Shown here in pieces: positions 45,049-53,449 of a stretch of DNA of 64,000 bases; position 1 is the first letter of the stretch, and every line of letters begins with the position of its first letter. The DNA lies in NCBI RefSeq assembly GCF_046233715.1, contig NZ_JBJNRJ010000017.1:1-64000 (forward strand), written 5' to 3'. The stretch comes from Trujillonella humicola. GTDB lineage: Bacteria > Actinomycetota > Actinomycetes > Mycobacteriales > Geodermatophilaceae. The notes beneath the pieces are model-generated. The model had not been told where the DNA came from. It searched no databases and saw only the letters and a program-made list of their open reading frames with translations. The position numbers and the translations under genes are program-made.

Positions 45049-47319
45049 TCAGCGCACCCCGGAGGGCGCTCGACGGCGGCGGGCGCAAAGCACGAGGCCC
45101 GTGCCGACGAGGAGGAGCACACCGCCGGCCCCGGCGAGCGGGAGCACGTCGGCACCGGTCTGCGCGAGCCCGCCGGGCGCCGTCACCGGTCCCGGTGTCG
45201 CGACCCCCCGGGTGACCGCCGGAACGGCCCCGCCGTCCCCGACCGTCCCGGTGCCCGCCCCGCCACCCGCTCCCGGGCCACCGGGACCCCCCGGGCCACC
45301 GGGGGTCCCTGCCGGGCCGCTCACCGCGGCCACCTCGCTGACCGTCGTCCCCGCGACGTTGGTGAACACCGCCCGGTAGGACACCGTCCCGGCCGTCACC
45401 GGCACGGTCAGCGTCGTCGCCGTCGCGCCGGGGACGTCGGTCCAGGTCGTACCGCCGTCGTCGGGCCGCTGCCACCGGACGGTCGGCACCGGGACGCCCA
45501 CCGCGGCGGCGGTCAGCGTCACCGTCGTCCCGACCGCACCGCCGGCCGACGAGGGCTGGGCGGTGACCACGGGGGCCACGTCGACGCCGGGGGCCGCGAC
45601 CAGCACCACCGTGGACAGCGCCACCGGAGTCCCCGACGGGGACGACCCGAGGGCCAGCACCTGCCAGACGCCGGCGCCGGGCAGCACAGGCGACGTGGTG
45701 AGGGACCCGGATCCGTCGGCCGCGGCCTCCCCGAGGTCCACCGGTGCGGGCGCGGCGGCCGACGTGCCCGTGACCGCCGCGGCCGCGTGCAGCGGATAGG
45801 CGGCGAGGGTGACCCGCGCGTGCGGCGCGAAGCCGTCTCCGGTGAGCGCCACCGGGTCACCCGGCGCGGTCGGCGCCGCGGGCGCGCCCAGCGGTCCCGT
45901 GGGCGCGGGCGGGGTCGGCGGGAGGGAGACGCGGAAGCAGCTCGCCGCGCCGTCGACCTCGTTGCCGCCGGCGTCCGCCACGGGATCCCAGGCGGGTGGC
46001 GCGGCGGCCGGGTCACGCAGGACCAGGCAGGTCCCCTTCGCGTTCCCGGCCATCCGCGTGCCGCGGACGACGAGAGGTCCCCGGGTGGCCACCGCGGCTC
46101 CGAAGTTACCGCTCCCCGCGTCCACCGCCCCGGCGGTGTTGGCCTCGACCGTCGAGTCGACCAGCTCGACCGGTCCACCGCGGGTGTAGAGGCCACCGCC
46201 GACGAACGCGCGGTTCCCCTCGACGATCGCGTCCTCGATCCGCGCCGGCGTGCCGTGCAGCGCGAGGCCGCCGCCGATGCCGTTGGCCGGGAGTCCGGCC
46301 ACCCGGTCGGGGAAGCCGTTGCCGAGCACCTCCACCGCGGTCATCGTCGTCGGGGTGTCGCGGATCGAGGCGGCCAGGACGGCCCCGCCGTGGACGATGA
46401 TCCCCTCGACCGTGTTGCGCTCGAACACGCTGCCCGTCACCGTCAGCGGGTGGTCGAAGGAGGCCACCGCCCCGCCGCCGTACATCCGGTCGAGGTCACC
46501 GAGCCCGGACACGGTGAGGGCGTTGTCCGTGAAGGTGCTGTCGGTGATCACCAGCGGCGCGCTGAACGGCGAGGCCGGGGCCGGGGTGGTGGGGGGCTCC
46601 ACGGGGAAGCCGTTGAACCCGCTGCTCACCCAGGCCAGGACGGCGCCCCCGGAGGCGAACCCGGTCGCGGCGTTGCCGGTGAAGGTCGATCCGGTGATCG
46701 TCGTCGGGTTCCACTGGCGGACGGCGATGGCACCGCCGCCGGAGCCGTCCAGCGGGCAGGTGACGGTGTTGCCGGTGAAGCTGCTGGCCACCACCGTCGT
46801 GCTGCCCGACCCCACGCCCAGGATCGCCCCACCCCGGTCGAATGCGTGGTTGTCGGTGAACGCCACCCGCTCGACCACGAGGTGACCGGCGCTCCAGACG
46901 GCGCCGCCACCGGTGTAGCCGGTGTCCTGCGACCAGCCGCGGGTCAACGTCAGGTCGCGCAGGGTCACCGTGGGCAGGTCCGTCGGCGACGTGGCGCCCG
47001 CCGGCGCCTGGACGGCGAACAGCGACGTCCGGTATCCCCCGTCCACGACCACGTCGTGCCCGGTGCCGCTGATGAGGAGCGTCTTGTCCACGACGATCGT
47101 GCTGCCGCCCTCGGGGGTGACGACGATCGGGCCGTCGCAGGCGATCTGGACGGTGCCACCGTCGGGTGCGTCGCCGATCGCCGCGCGCAGCGCCGCCTCG
47201 GTGCACACGGTGACCGTCCGGGTGTCCCCCGGATCGGCCGCGGCCACCCCCGGGGCGAGGCCGGCGCCGAGGGCGGCGCAGGTCAGCACGGCGGCACGGA
47301 CGGCGGAGCGGGTGGGCAC
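45049..47319 (-). CDS. Secreted beta-helix surface protein with LAXTG sortase signal
   Basis: A 756-residue surface protein. A signal peptide (AVRAAVLTCAALGAGLAPGVAAA) is followed by a large right-handed beta-helix with repeated TGGGAVWSAG, DRGGAILGVGSG and NGIGGGLALHG coils. After a CxRVSLPPTP linker come two beta-sandwich modules, the second Ig-like (VRWQRPDDGGTTWTDVPGA). A Gly-Pro repeat (PGGPGGPGGPG) then precedes LAQTGADVLPLAGAGG, a hydrophobic helix and a CARRRR tail. LAQTG fits the LAXTG motif of class E sortases. GTG 47319 is preferred over ATG 47367 because GGGAGAG lies just upstream. Confidence 0.85.
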   Translation of the reverse strand: MPTRSAVRAAVLTCAALGAGLAPGVAAADPGDTRTVTVCTEAALRAAIGDAPDGGTVQIACDGPIVVTPEGGSTIVVDKTLLISGTGHDVVVDGGYRTSLFAVQAPAGATSPTDLPTVTLRDLTLTRGWSQDTGYTGGGAVWSAGHLVVERVAFTDNHAFDRGGAILGVGSGSTTVVASSFTGNTVTCPLDGSGGGAIAVRQWNPTTITGSTFTGNAATGFASGGAVLAWVSSGFNGFPVEPPTTPAPASPFSAPLVITDSTFTDNALTVSGLGDLDRMYGGGAVASFDHPLTVTGSVFERNTVEGIIVHGGAVLAASIRDTPTTMTAVEVLGNGFPDRVAGLPANGIGGGLALHGTPARIEDAIVEGNRAFVGGGLYTRGGPVELVDSTVEANTAGAVDAGSGNFGAAVATRGPLVVRGTRMAGNAKGTCLVLRDPAAAPPAWDPVADAGGNEVDGAASCFRVSLPPTPPAPTGPLGAPAAPTAPGDPVALTGDGFAPHARVTLAAYPLHAAAAVTGTSAAAPAPVDLGEAAADGSGSLTTSPVLPGAGVWQVLALGSSPSGTPVALSTVVLVAAPGVDVAPVVTAQPSSAGGAVGTTVTLTAAAVGVPVPTVRWQRPDDGGTTWTDVPGATATTLTVPVTAGTVSYRAVFTNVAGTTVSEVAAVSGPAGTPGGPGGPGGPGAGGGAGTGTVGDGGAVPAVTRGVATPGPVTAPGGLAQTGADVLPLAGAGGVLLLVGTGLVLCARRRRAPSGVR

Positions 47320-47484
47320 GGCTCTCCCGGGGTCGACGGCGTCGCCCCAGCGGGCGCCGGGCGGCATCGTCGCCGGTCAGCGCGTCGCGGCCGGGTACCC
47401 GGGCACCGACACGGGGCGCGTGGGGCAGACGTGGCGTCGCCCGCCACCCGGTGCGGGGAGCGGCCGGGTCGTACCGTCGAGGGG

Positions 47485-48951
47485 GTGAGCATCGCGCCGC
47501 CGTCCAGCGTCCCCCTCGGGGACCGCTTCGCCCGCGAGCTGCCGGAACTCGCGCTGCCCTGGCAGGCCGCCGATGCGCCCGAGCCGCGGCTGCTCGTGCT
47601 GAACGAGCCGCTGGCCGCCGAGCTGGGGCTCGACCCGGCCGAGCTGCGCACCGACGCGGGGGTCCGCCTCCTGACGGGCACCGCCGTGCCGGACGGCGCG
47701 CGGCCGGTCGCGCAGGCCTACGCCGGGCACCAGTTCGGCGGCTACAACCCCCGCCTGGGCGATGGCCGGGCCCTGCTGCTCGGCGAGCTCGCCGGTCCCG
47801 ACGGCCGGCTGCACGACCTGCACCTGAAGGGCTCGGGGCCCACGCCGTTCTCCCGCGGGGGCGACGGCTACGCCGCGGTGGGACCGATGCTGCGCGAGTA
47901 CGTGGTCGGCGAGGCGATGCACGCCCTGGGCATCCCGACGACGCGGTCGCTGGCCGTCGTCGCCACCGGCCGGACCGTGTACCGCGAGACGGCGCTGCCC
48001 GGCGCCGTCCTCGCGCGCGTGGCCAGCAGCCACCTGCGGGTCGGCAGCTTCCAGTACGCGCGGGCCACCGGCGACGTCGACCTGCTGCGCCGGCTGGCCG
48101 ACCACGCGATCGACCGGCACTGGAGCGCCGCGGCCGGTGCGGAGAACCGGTACCTGGCGCTGTTCGAGGCCGTGGTCACCGCCCAGGCGTCGCTGGTCGC
48201 GCAGTGGATGCTGGTCGGGTTCGTGCACGGCGTGATGAACACCGACAACACGACGATCTCCGGCGAGACCATCGACTACGGCCCCTGCGCGTTCATGGAG
48301 GCCGTCGACCCGAACACCGTCTACAGCTCGATCGACGCCGGCGGGCGCTACCGCTACGGCAACCAGCCGCTGGTCGCCGAGTGGAACCTGGCCCGGTTCG
48401 CCGAGGCGCTGCTCCCGCTGCTCGACGAGGAGCAGGAGCGGGCGGTGGAGCTCGCCGTCGCCGCGCTGCAGGGCTTCCGCCCGCGCTACAGCGCCGCGTG
48501 GACGGCGGGGATGCGGGCCAAGCTCGGGCTCCCCGAGGGCCTGGCCGACGACGTCACCGCCGGGCTGGCCGACGACCTGCTCGAGCTGCTGCAGGCCGGC
48601 CACGTCGACCACACGTCGTTCTTCCGCGCGCTCGGCCGGGCGGCCCGTGGGGACGTCGCCCCGGCGCGCGACCTGTTCCTCGACCTGGCGGGCTTCGACG
48701 CGTGGGCCCAGCGGTGGCGGGCGCTGCAGCCCGACGCCGCCGGGATGGACCGGGTCAACCCCGCCTACGTCCCGCGCAACCACCTCGTCGAGGAGGCGCT
48801 CGACGCGGCCACGGCCGGCGACCTGGCGCCGCTGGGCGGGTTGCTCGAGGCCGTCACCCGCCCGTTCGAGGAGCGGCCGGGTCTCGAGCGCTACGCCGCG
48901 CCCGCGCCCGCGGACTTCGGCGCGACCTACCGCACCTTCTGCGGCACCTGA
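47485..48951 (+). CDS. selO: SelO/YdiU protein adenylyltransferase
   Basis: A 488-residue pseudokinase that transfers AMP to Ser, Thr or Tyr of target proteins, linked to redox homeostasis. AYAGHQFGGYNPRLGDGRAL is the N-terminal signature. HLKGSGPTPFSRGGDGYAAV carries the ATP-binding Lys in the flipped nucleotide orientation. VHGVMNTDNTTISGETIDYG has the metal-binding Asn and Asp. Length matches SelO. GTG 47485 yields the normal N terminus. The bacterial protein lacks selenocysteine here; it ends RTFCGT. It is followed by a 23-bp-armed hairpin. Confidence 0.95.
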   Translation: MSIAPPSSVPLGDRFARELPELALPWQAADAPEPRLLVLNEPLAAELGLDPAELRTDAGVRLLTGTAVPDGARPVAQAYAGHQFGGYNPRLGDGRALLLGELAGPDGRLHDLHLKGSGPTPFSRGGDGYAAVGPMLREYVVGEAMHALGIPTTRSLAVVATGRTVYRETALPGAVLARVASSHLRVGSFQYARATGDVDLLRRLADHAIDRHWSAAAGAENRYLALFEAVVTAQASLVAQWMLVGFVHGVMNTDNTTISGETIDYGPCAFMEAVDPNTVYSSIDAGGRYRYGNQPLVAEWNLARFAEALLPLLDEEQERAVELAVAALQGFRPRYSAAWTAGMRAKLGLPEGLADDVTAGLADDLLELLQAGHVDHTSFFRALGRAARGDVAPARDLFLDLAGFDAWAQRWRALQPDAAGMDRVNPAYVPRNHLVEEALDAATAGDLAPLGGLLEAVTRPFEERPGLERYAAPAPADFGATYRTFCGT

Positions 48952-48955
48952 CCCG

Positions 48956-49020
48956 TCGACGAGATCTGCACACTCGTCACCATCAGCGGCTGATGCCGAC
49001 GAGTGTGCAGATCTCGTCGA
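48956..49020. repeat. Long intergenic inverted repeat with 23-base arms
   Basis: Perfect arms 48956-48978 and 48998-49020, starting five bases after the selO stop. The 19-base loop itself contains a seven-base inverted pair (CATCAGC/GCTGATG). It lies between convergent genes and could terminate both. Its arm text (ATCTGCACACTCGTC) is related in style to the hairpins at 34183 and 50219, but the match is not close. Confidence 0.8.
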
Positions 49021-49032
49021 GGGGGTGGCGGG

Positions 49033-49242
49033 TCAGCGCAGGACGTCGCGGGACACGTCGGTGACGATCGCGCGGAAGGTGGTCGTGTCGACCTCGTCGT
49101 CCACGGTCACGCGGACGACGTCGGCCACCTGCTGCTCGGTGGTCGGCCGCAGGGCCGCCGCGCGGGCCGCCGCGACGAGGTGCAGGTAGCGGACGCGGTG
49201 CTCGTCGCCGGACGCCGGGTGGCTGCTGGGGTGCGCGTGCAT
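49033..49242 (-). CDS. Uncharacterised 69-residue protein
   Basis: A short ORF from ATG 49242, with HRVRYLHLVAAARAAALRPT in the first half and QQVADVVRVTVDDEVDTTTF in the second. It is probably one small alpha/beta fold. GAGG lies just two bases upstream, a weak site. No family recognised. Coding is supported mainly by composition and by filling the gap between the hairpin and the divergent gene. Confidence 0.45.
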   Translation of the reverse strand: MHAHPSSHPASGDEHRVRYLHLVAAARAAALRPTTEQQVADVVRVTVDDEVDTTTFRAIVTDVSRDVLR

Positions 49243-49388
49243 GCCTCGACGGTGACAGCCGTCACCGCCGGCCGCGCGGACCACCGCCGGGTGTGCCGGA
49301 CCGATCCGTCCCCGCCGTCACATCCGCCCCGCCGGCCACCGGTGTCCGGCCCTTCCCACCGCGGCCGGGGACTGCCGATGAGGAGGGC

Positions 49389-49745
49389 ATGCGCGCCAGC
49401 CACCTCGCCACCGCCCTGACCGCCTTCGCGGCCGGCCTGTCGGCCGCCACCGTCCTGAACGCCCGCCGCGCCGAGCGCCACCGCCCGGCCGCTCCGGTCC
49501 TCGCCGCTCCTCCCGCCGCTCCTCCCGCCACCGCGCCCGCCGTCCCCACCCCGTCGCTCCCGGCCGCGCCGGGGACCGACGGCGTCGTCCTGCCCTTCCT
49601 GCGGACCGTCCCGACTCCTCCGGCACCGGCGGCGGGCCGCCCGGCCCGCTGCGGCGACAGCGGCGGCCTGACCCGCGCGGGCGCCCCGTGCGGCGCGCGC
49701 GCCACCAGCGGCGGCCGCTGCCACCACCACCCGCTGGCGGCCTGA
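49389..49745 (+). CDS. Pro/Ala-rich protein with C-terminal cysteine-histidine knuckle
   Basis: A 118-residue protein. The N-terminal helix (HLATALTAFAAGLSAATVL) may be a signal or anchor. A long Pro/Ala linker follows (APPAAPPATAPAVPTP). The end reads RCGDSGGLTRAGAPCGARA then SGGRCHHHPL, a C-x-x-G...C...C-x-H arrangement found in many small phage and bacterial metal-knuckle proteins. Function unknown. The ATG at 49389 has AGGAGGG with short spacing. Confidence 0.55.
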   Translation: MRASHLATALTAFAAGLSAATVLNARRAERHRPAAPVLAAPPAAPPATAPAVPTPSLPAAPGTDGVVLPFLRTVPTPPAPAAGRPARCGDSGGLTRAGAPCGARATSGGRCHHHPLAA

Positions 49746-49790
49746 GGCCGGGTTCCGCCCGGAGGACGGCGAGCCGGGCCGGGTCTCGTC

Positions 49791-50183
49791 TCAGGCCGGG
49801 TCGGCGGTGAACTCGCGGCGGGCGATCCGCCAGGTGCCCCCCACCCGGCGGAACTCGTCGCGGACCCGCCCGGCGCTGACGACGGCGGTGCCGGCCAGGA
49901 CGACGATCGACGAGCGGCACACCGCCGTGTCGCCGTCCACGTCGATGACGTGGTTGAGCGACAGCCGGTGCACCGAGCCCGGCCGCAGGCCCGCCGCGAA
50001 GGCCTCGAGGGCGTTCCGGCCGGCGACGTCGTCCCCGCCGGTGCCGCCGCCGACGAAGACCCCGTCGTCGGTGTAGAGCGAGGCGAAGGTCGCCGCGTCG
50101 CCGGAGTCGAGGGCGCAGACGTAGCGGGCGTAGACGTCGCGGATGGCGTCGCGGTCCTCGGCGGGGGTCGGCACGGCGGGCAT
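49791..50183 (-). CDS. SnoaL-like / NTF2-fold protein
   Basis: A 130-residue cone-fold protein. AIRDVYARYVCALDSGDAAT and FASLYTDDGVFVGGG are the typical start. NHVIDVDGDTAVCRSSIVVL and VGGTWRIARREFTAD complete the sheet. Relatives are isomerases, cyclases or ligand-binding proteins; often they accompany oxidative catabolic genes like the P450 here. GGGAGGTG lies before ATG 50183. It shares direction with the ferredoxin gene upstream and may be cotranscribed despite the hairpin between. Confidence 0.85.
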   Translation of the reverse strand: MPAVPTPAEDRDAIRDVYARYVCALDSGDAATFASLYTDDGVFVGGGTGGDDVAGRNALEAFAAGLRPGSVHRLSLNHVIDVDGDTAVCRSSIVVLAGTAVVSAGRVRDEFRRVGGTWRIARREFTADPA

Positions 50184-50218
50184 GCTCGCACCTCCCGCCC
50201 CGACGGCGTGCTCCCCAC

Positions 50219-50265
50219 GGGGCAGAACTGCACTTCTGCCCCGTGCAGAAGTGCAGTTCTGCCCC
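50219..50265. repeat. Intergenic hairpin repeat (family copy 2), 20-base arms
   Basis: Perfect arms 50219-50238 and 50246-50265 around CCCCGTG, between the ferredoxin stop and the SnoaL-like gene. CTGCCCCGTGCAGAAGTGC within it matches 18 of 19 bases with 34201-34219. Such a stem would strongly attenuate read-through between the two minus-strand genes. Confidence 0.8.
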
Positions 50266-50271
50266 TGACCG

Positions 50272-50466
50272 TCACCCGGAGACGGTGAGGACCGATGCCG
50301 GGCAGGCCGCGGCGGCCGCGCGCGCCGCATCCGCGTGCGCTGCATCGGGCGCGGGGTCGAGCAGGACCACGAGGCCGTCGTCCTCGTCCTGGTCGAACAG
50401 GTCCGGCGCGGCGAGCACGCACTGGCCCGCGCCGATGCACATGTCGCGGTCCGCCTCGATCCGCAC
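50272..50466 (-). CDS. Single-cluster ferredoxin ([3Fe-4S] or [4Fe-4S])
   Basis: A 64-residue ferredoxin of the kind that serves actinobacterial cytochromes P450. MCIGAGQCVLAAPDLFDQ gives Cys-x5-Cys, and AAAACPASVLTV the final CP. The missing middle Cys of a CxxCxxC motif suggests a 3Fe-4S or three-Cys cluster. GTG start with GAGGAGGAGG upstream. It is divergent from the P450 gene, so the pair probably functions together. Confidence 0.88.
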   Translation of the reverse strand: MRIEADRDMCIGAGQCVLAAPDLFDQDEDDGLVVLLDPAPDAAHADAARAAAAACPASVLTVSG

Positions 50467-50485
50467 GACCCCTCCTCCTCGTCCG

Positions 50486-50516
50486 GTGCACGTCGTGCAT
50501 GCGTGCATGACGTGCA
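50486..50516. promoter_or_regulatory. Array of four GTGCA elements in the ferredoxin/P450 promoter
   Basis: GTGCA occurs at 50486, 50495, 50503 and 50512 (periods 9, 8, 9). Together with overlapping complements (TGCAC, ATGC) these make short nested palindromes such as TGCACGTCGTGCA. The array lies in the 100-base divergent promoter. The TetR regulator at 51995 is a candidate binder. Confidence 0.45.
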
Positions 50517-50566
50517 TCATGAGACTAGCGTCACTCCGGGACGGTCGCCGGAGAGAGGACGCAGGG

Positions 50567-51880
50567 ATGAGCACCGACAGCGCGCAGGCCGACGGCACCG
50601 TCGAGCGGGTCACCATCGAGATCCGCCGGCCGATCGCCGCCGACCTCGTGGAGCACCCGCCGGGCTGCCCGTTCGACCCGCCGCCGGGCATGGTCGAGCG
50701 CCGCGGCCGGGGCGCCGTGCAGTCCCTGCGCCTGCTCAACGGCGTCATCGCCTACCTGGTGACCGGGTTCGAGGAGGGCCGCTCCGTGCTGGCCGACCCC
50801 CGGTTCAGCGCCGACAAGATGCGCAACCGCGAGGCCACCTCCTTCCAGCCGGAGGAGGTGGCCGCCATGGGCGAGGCCGCCGACAGCGGACGGTGCCCGG
50901 TGGTCCCCGCCGCCGGCTCCGCACCCCGGGGCGACGGCTACTTCGTCTTCATGGACCCGCCCGAGCACACCCGGCTGCGGCGCCTGCTCACCGGCCAGTT
51001 CACCGTGCGCCGCATGCAGGCGCTGGAGTCGCGGCTGCGCGAGATCGCCGCCGAGCGGATCGCGGCGATGCAGGCGGCCGGCACCGAGGCCGACCTGGTG
51101 CCGGCGTACGCGCTGCCGATCCCCTCGCTGATGATCTGCGAGCTGCTCGGGGTGGACCCCGAGGACCGCGAGGCGTTCCAGCACAACACCTCGGTCGGCA
51201 CGAACGTGCAGGCCAGCGACGAGGAGAAGGCGGTCGCCGGCGGCGAGCTGTACGCCTTCATGCAGCGGCTGGTCGCGGGCAAGCGCGCGAACCCCGGCGA
51301 CGACATCCTCTCCGGGCTGGTGCGCGCCACGGACCCGGAGCTGACCGACCAGCAGCTCGTGGACATGTCGCTGGTGCTGCTCGGCGCCGGCCACGAGACG
51401 ACGGCGAACATGCTGAGCCTGGGCGCCCTGGCCCTGCTGTCGCACCCCGAGCAGGTCGAGGCGCTGCGGGCGGACCCGGCGCTGTTCGACAACGCCGTCG
51501 AGGAGCTGCTGCGCTACCTGAGCATCGTCCAGTTCGGCGTCACCCGGATCGCGATGGAGGACCTCGAGCTCGGTGGCGTCGAGGTCCCGGCCGGGGCGAC
51601 GGTCATCGTGGCGATGCCCGAGGTGAACCGGGACCCGGGGCACTTCCCGGACCCCGACCGGTTCGACGTCACCCGCCCGCGCTCCTCGCACCTGGCCTTC
51701 GGGCACGGCGTGCACCAGTGCCTCGGGCAGCAGCTGGCCCGCATCGAGATGCGGATCGGCCTGGAGGAGCTGGTCACCCGCCTACCCGGCCTGCGCCTGG
51801 CCGTGCCGGTCGAGGAGGTCCCGGTGAAGAACGAGATGCTCATCTACGGCCTGCACGCGCTGCCGGTCACCTGGGCGTGA
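50567..51880 (+). CDS. Cytochrome P450
   Basis: A 437-residue soluble P450 monooxygenase. The I-helix oxygen-activation motif is LLGAGHETTANML, the ExxR pair appears in VEELLRY, and the heme-binding loop LAFGHGVHQCLGQQLAR has ligand Cys385. YFVFMDPPEHTRLRRLL is the C-helix region. It resembles CYP105/CYP107-like actinobacterial P450s; the substrate is unknown. Electrons likely come from the divergent ferredoxin. The stop overlaps a collapsed SDR reading frame (GTGA). Confidence 0.92.
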   Translation: MSTDSAQADGTVERVTIEIRRPIAADLVEHPPGCPFDPPPGMVERRGRGAVQSLRLLNGVIAYLVTGFEEGRSVLADPRFSADKMRNREATSFQPEEVAAMGEAADSGRCPVVPAAGSAPRGDGYFVFMDPPEHTRLRRLLTGQFTVRRMQALESRLREIAAERIAAMQAAGTEADLVPAYALPIPSLMICELLGVDPEDREAFQHNTSVGTNVQASDEEKAVAGGELYAFMQRLVAGKRANPGDDILSGLVRATDPELTDQQLVDMSLVLLGAGHETTANMLSLGALALLSHPEQVEALRADPALFDNAVEELLRYLSIVQFGVTRIAMEDLELGGVEVPAGATVIVAMPEVNRDPGHFPDPDRFDVTRPRSSHLAFGHGVHQCLGQQLARIEMRIGLEELVTRLPGLRLAVPVEEVPVKNEMLIYGLHALPVTWA

Positions 51881-51993
51881 CCGATCCCGCCCGGGTCGCC
51901 GTCGTCACCGGCGCCGCCCCGCGGCCGGGCACCGGCGCCGCCGTCAGCGGCCAGGTCCTCGGCGTCAACGGCGGCCTGCACCCGGGCGGCTGA
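51877..51993 (+). pseudogene. Short-chain dehydrogenase reduced to its two ends
   Basis: Thirty-eight codons that start VTDPARVAVVTGAAPRPGTG, the beginning of an SDR with the nucleotide-binding TG motif, and continue directly into SGQVLGVNGGLHPGG, the usual SDR C terminus. About 200 residues, including the Tyr-Lys active site, are absent, and the deletion keeps the frame. The GTG overlaps the P450 stop and the TetR gene starts one base after the TGA. A former P450-SDR-tetR operon is thus implied. Translation may still couple to tetR, but no enzyme activity is possible. Confidence 0.75.
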
Positions 51994-51994
51994 G

Positions 51995-52657
51995 ATGGCA
52001 GCGGGTACACACGTCGGCGTGGACGGCGGCACGGGGACGGCGGCGGGGCGCCGGGAGCAGAAGAAGAGCGCGACGCGGGCCGCGATCCGGAACGCCGCCC
52101 TGCGGCTGGCCGTGCGCGACGGCGTGGAGAACGTGACCCTCGAGCAGATCGCGACCGAGGCAGACATCGCGCTGCGGACGTTCTTCAACTACTTCTCCAG
52201 CAAGGAGGAGGCGGTCGTGGCCTCCGCCGCGGGCGACTTCCACCGCCTGGTCGCCGCGTTCCGGGCCCGGCCCCGCGAGGAATCGGTGCTGCGGGCGCTG
52301 CGCGAGGCGGCGCTGCTGACGCTGGACCGGGCCGCGGCCGACGACCGCGACCACGTGGTCGCGCTGCGGGTGATCCGCGGGCAGCGCTCGCTGGTCCCCC
52401 AGCTGCTGGCGGCGCTGGCCGCGCAGGAGGAGGTCCTCGCCGACGCGATCGCCGAACGGCTGGATCCGCCGGCGGCGGCATCGGTCTACCCGCGGCTGTG
52501 CGCCACGACCGCGCTCGCCGGGATGCGGGTGGCCCTCGACCGGTGGCTGGGGGGCAGCGCCGTCCCCGCGTTCGCCGACCTGCGGACCGAGCTCGACCGG
52601 GTCTTCGCGCAGCTGGCCGCCGGGCTCGACCGGCCGGGGGTCCCGGAGGGCGCCTGA
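51995..52657 (+). CDS. TetR-family transcriptional regulator
   Basis: A 220-residue repressor-type protein. The HTH region reads AIRNAALRLAVRDGVENVTL, then IATEADIALRTFFNYFSSKE, typical TetR with the FFNYFSSKE recognition end. The ligand domain has no named relative. It is the last gene of the P450 group and may bind the GTGCA-rich promoter at 50486. A 20-residue N-terminal tail precedes the HTH; an internal start is possible. Confidence 0.88.
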   Translation: MAAGTHVGVDGGTGTAAGRREQKKSATRAAIRNAALRLAVRDGVENVTLEQIATEADIALRTFFNYFSSKEEAVVASAAGDFHRLVAAFRARPREESVLRALREAALLTLDRAAADDRDHVVALRVIRGQRSLVPQLLAALAAQEEVLADAIAERLDPPAAASVYPRLCATTALAGMRVALDRWLGGSAVPAFADLRTELDRVFAQLAAGLDRPGVPEGA

Positions 52658-52678
52658 GGCGCCCCGCCGGGGACCCGG

Positions 52679-53449
52679 TCAGGCGTTGAACCGCAGGGCG
52701 CCGTCGAGCCGGACGACGTGGCCGTTGAGGTAGTCGTTCTCCGCGATCTGGTACGCGAGCTTGGCGTACTCCGCCGGGCGTCCCATCCGCTTGGGGTTGG
52801 GCACGACCTTCCCGTACATCTCGTCGGCCTTGACCGGGTCGGGGAAGGCCGGGGTGAGGAACGTGCCCGGGGCGATCCCCATGACCCGGATGCCGGCCGG
52901 CGCGAGGTCGCGGGCCGCGGCGAGGGTGAGGGCGATGACGCCGCCCTTGGCCATCGCGTAGCTGGTCTGCCCGGGCGCGGCCTCGAAGCCGGCGATGCTC
53001 GCGGTCATGATCACGACGCCGCGCTGGTTGTCCTCCAGCGGCTCGTTGCCCTGCATCGAGGCGGCCGCGCGCGACAGCACCCGGTAGGTGGCGGTGTAGT
53101 AGTACTCGGTCGTCTGGAGGAACGCCTCCATCGGCATCGGGGTGCCGTCGCGGGAGACGATCCGCTGCGCGGCCCCGCCGCCGGGTCCGCCGTTGACGAT
53201 GACGGTGACGCGGAGGGGGCCAAGCGACTGCGCCCTGGCGACCGCGGCGTCGACCGACTCGTCGCTCGTGACGTCGGTGTGCACGAACTCCACGCCGTCG
53301 CCGAGCTCGGCCACGATGGCCTTCGCCTTCTCCTCGTTGACGTCGGCCATGACGACCTTGAGCCCCTCGGCCGCGTACTTCCGCACGGTCTGCTCGCCGA
53401 AGCCGCCGGCGCCGCCGACGACGAGTGCTGATGCGCCAGTGAGGTCCAC
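52679..53449 (-). CDS. Short-chain dehydrogenase (3-hydroxyacyl-CoA dehydrogenase type II-like)
   Basis: A 256-residue SDR. LTGASALVVGGAGGFGEQTV is the NAD-binding glycine motif; the usual TGGxxGxG is replaced by VGGAGGFG. VIMTASIAGFEAAPGQTSYAMAKGG holds the catalytic Ser, Tyr and Lys. The C terminus (NDYLNGHVVRLDGALRF) is typical of enzymes that oxidise 3-hydroxyacyl-CoA or steroid alcohols. GTG 53449 has a GGAGA site. Convergent with tetR. Confidence 0.88.
   Translation of the reverse strand: MDLTGASALVVGGAGGFGEQTVRKYAAEGLKVVMADVNEEKAKAIVAELGDGVEFVHTDVTSDESVDAAVARAQSLGPLRVTVIVNGGPGGGAAQRIVSRDGTPMPMEAFLQTTEYYYTATYRVLSRAAASMQGNEPLEDNQRGVVIMTASIAGFEAAPGQTSYAMAKGGVIALTLAAARDLAPAGIRVMGIAPGTFLTPAFPDPVKADEMYGKVVPNPKRMGRPAEYAKLAYQIAENDYLNGHVVRLDGALRFNA

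Noticed and set aside
44506..48951. A continuous 1481-codon plus-strand frame
   Set aside because: Only its last 489 codons (selO) are coding. The rest is antisense to the gamma-carbonic anhydrase and beta-helix genes, with Arg/Gly-rich composition typical of GC-rich shadow frames.
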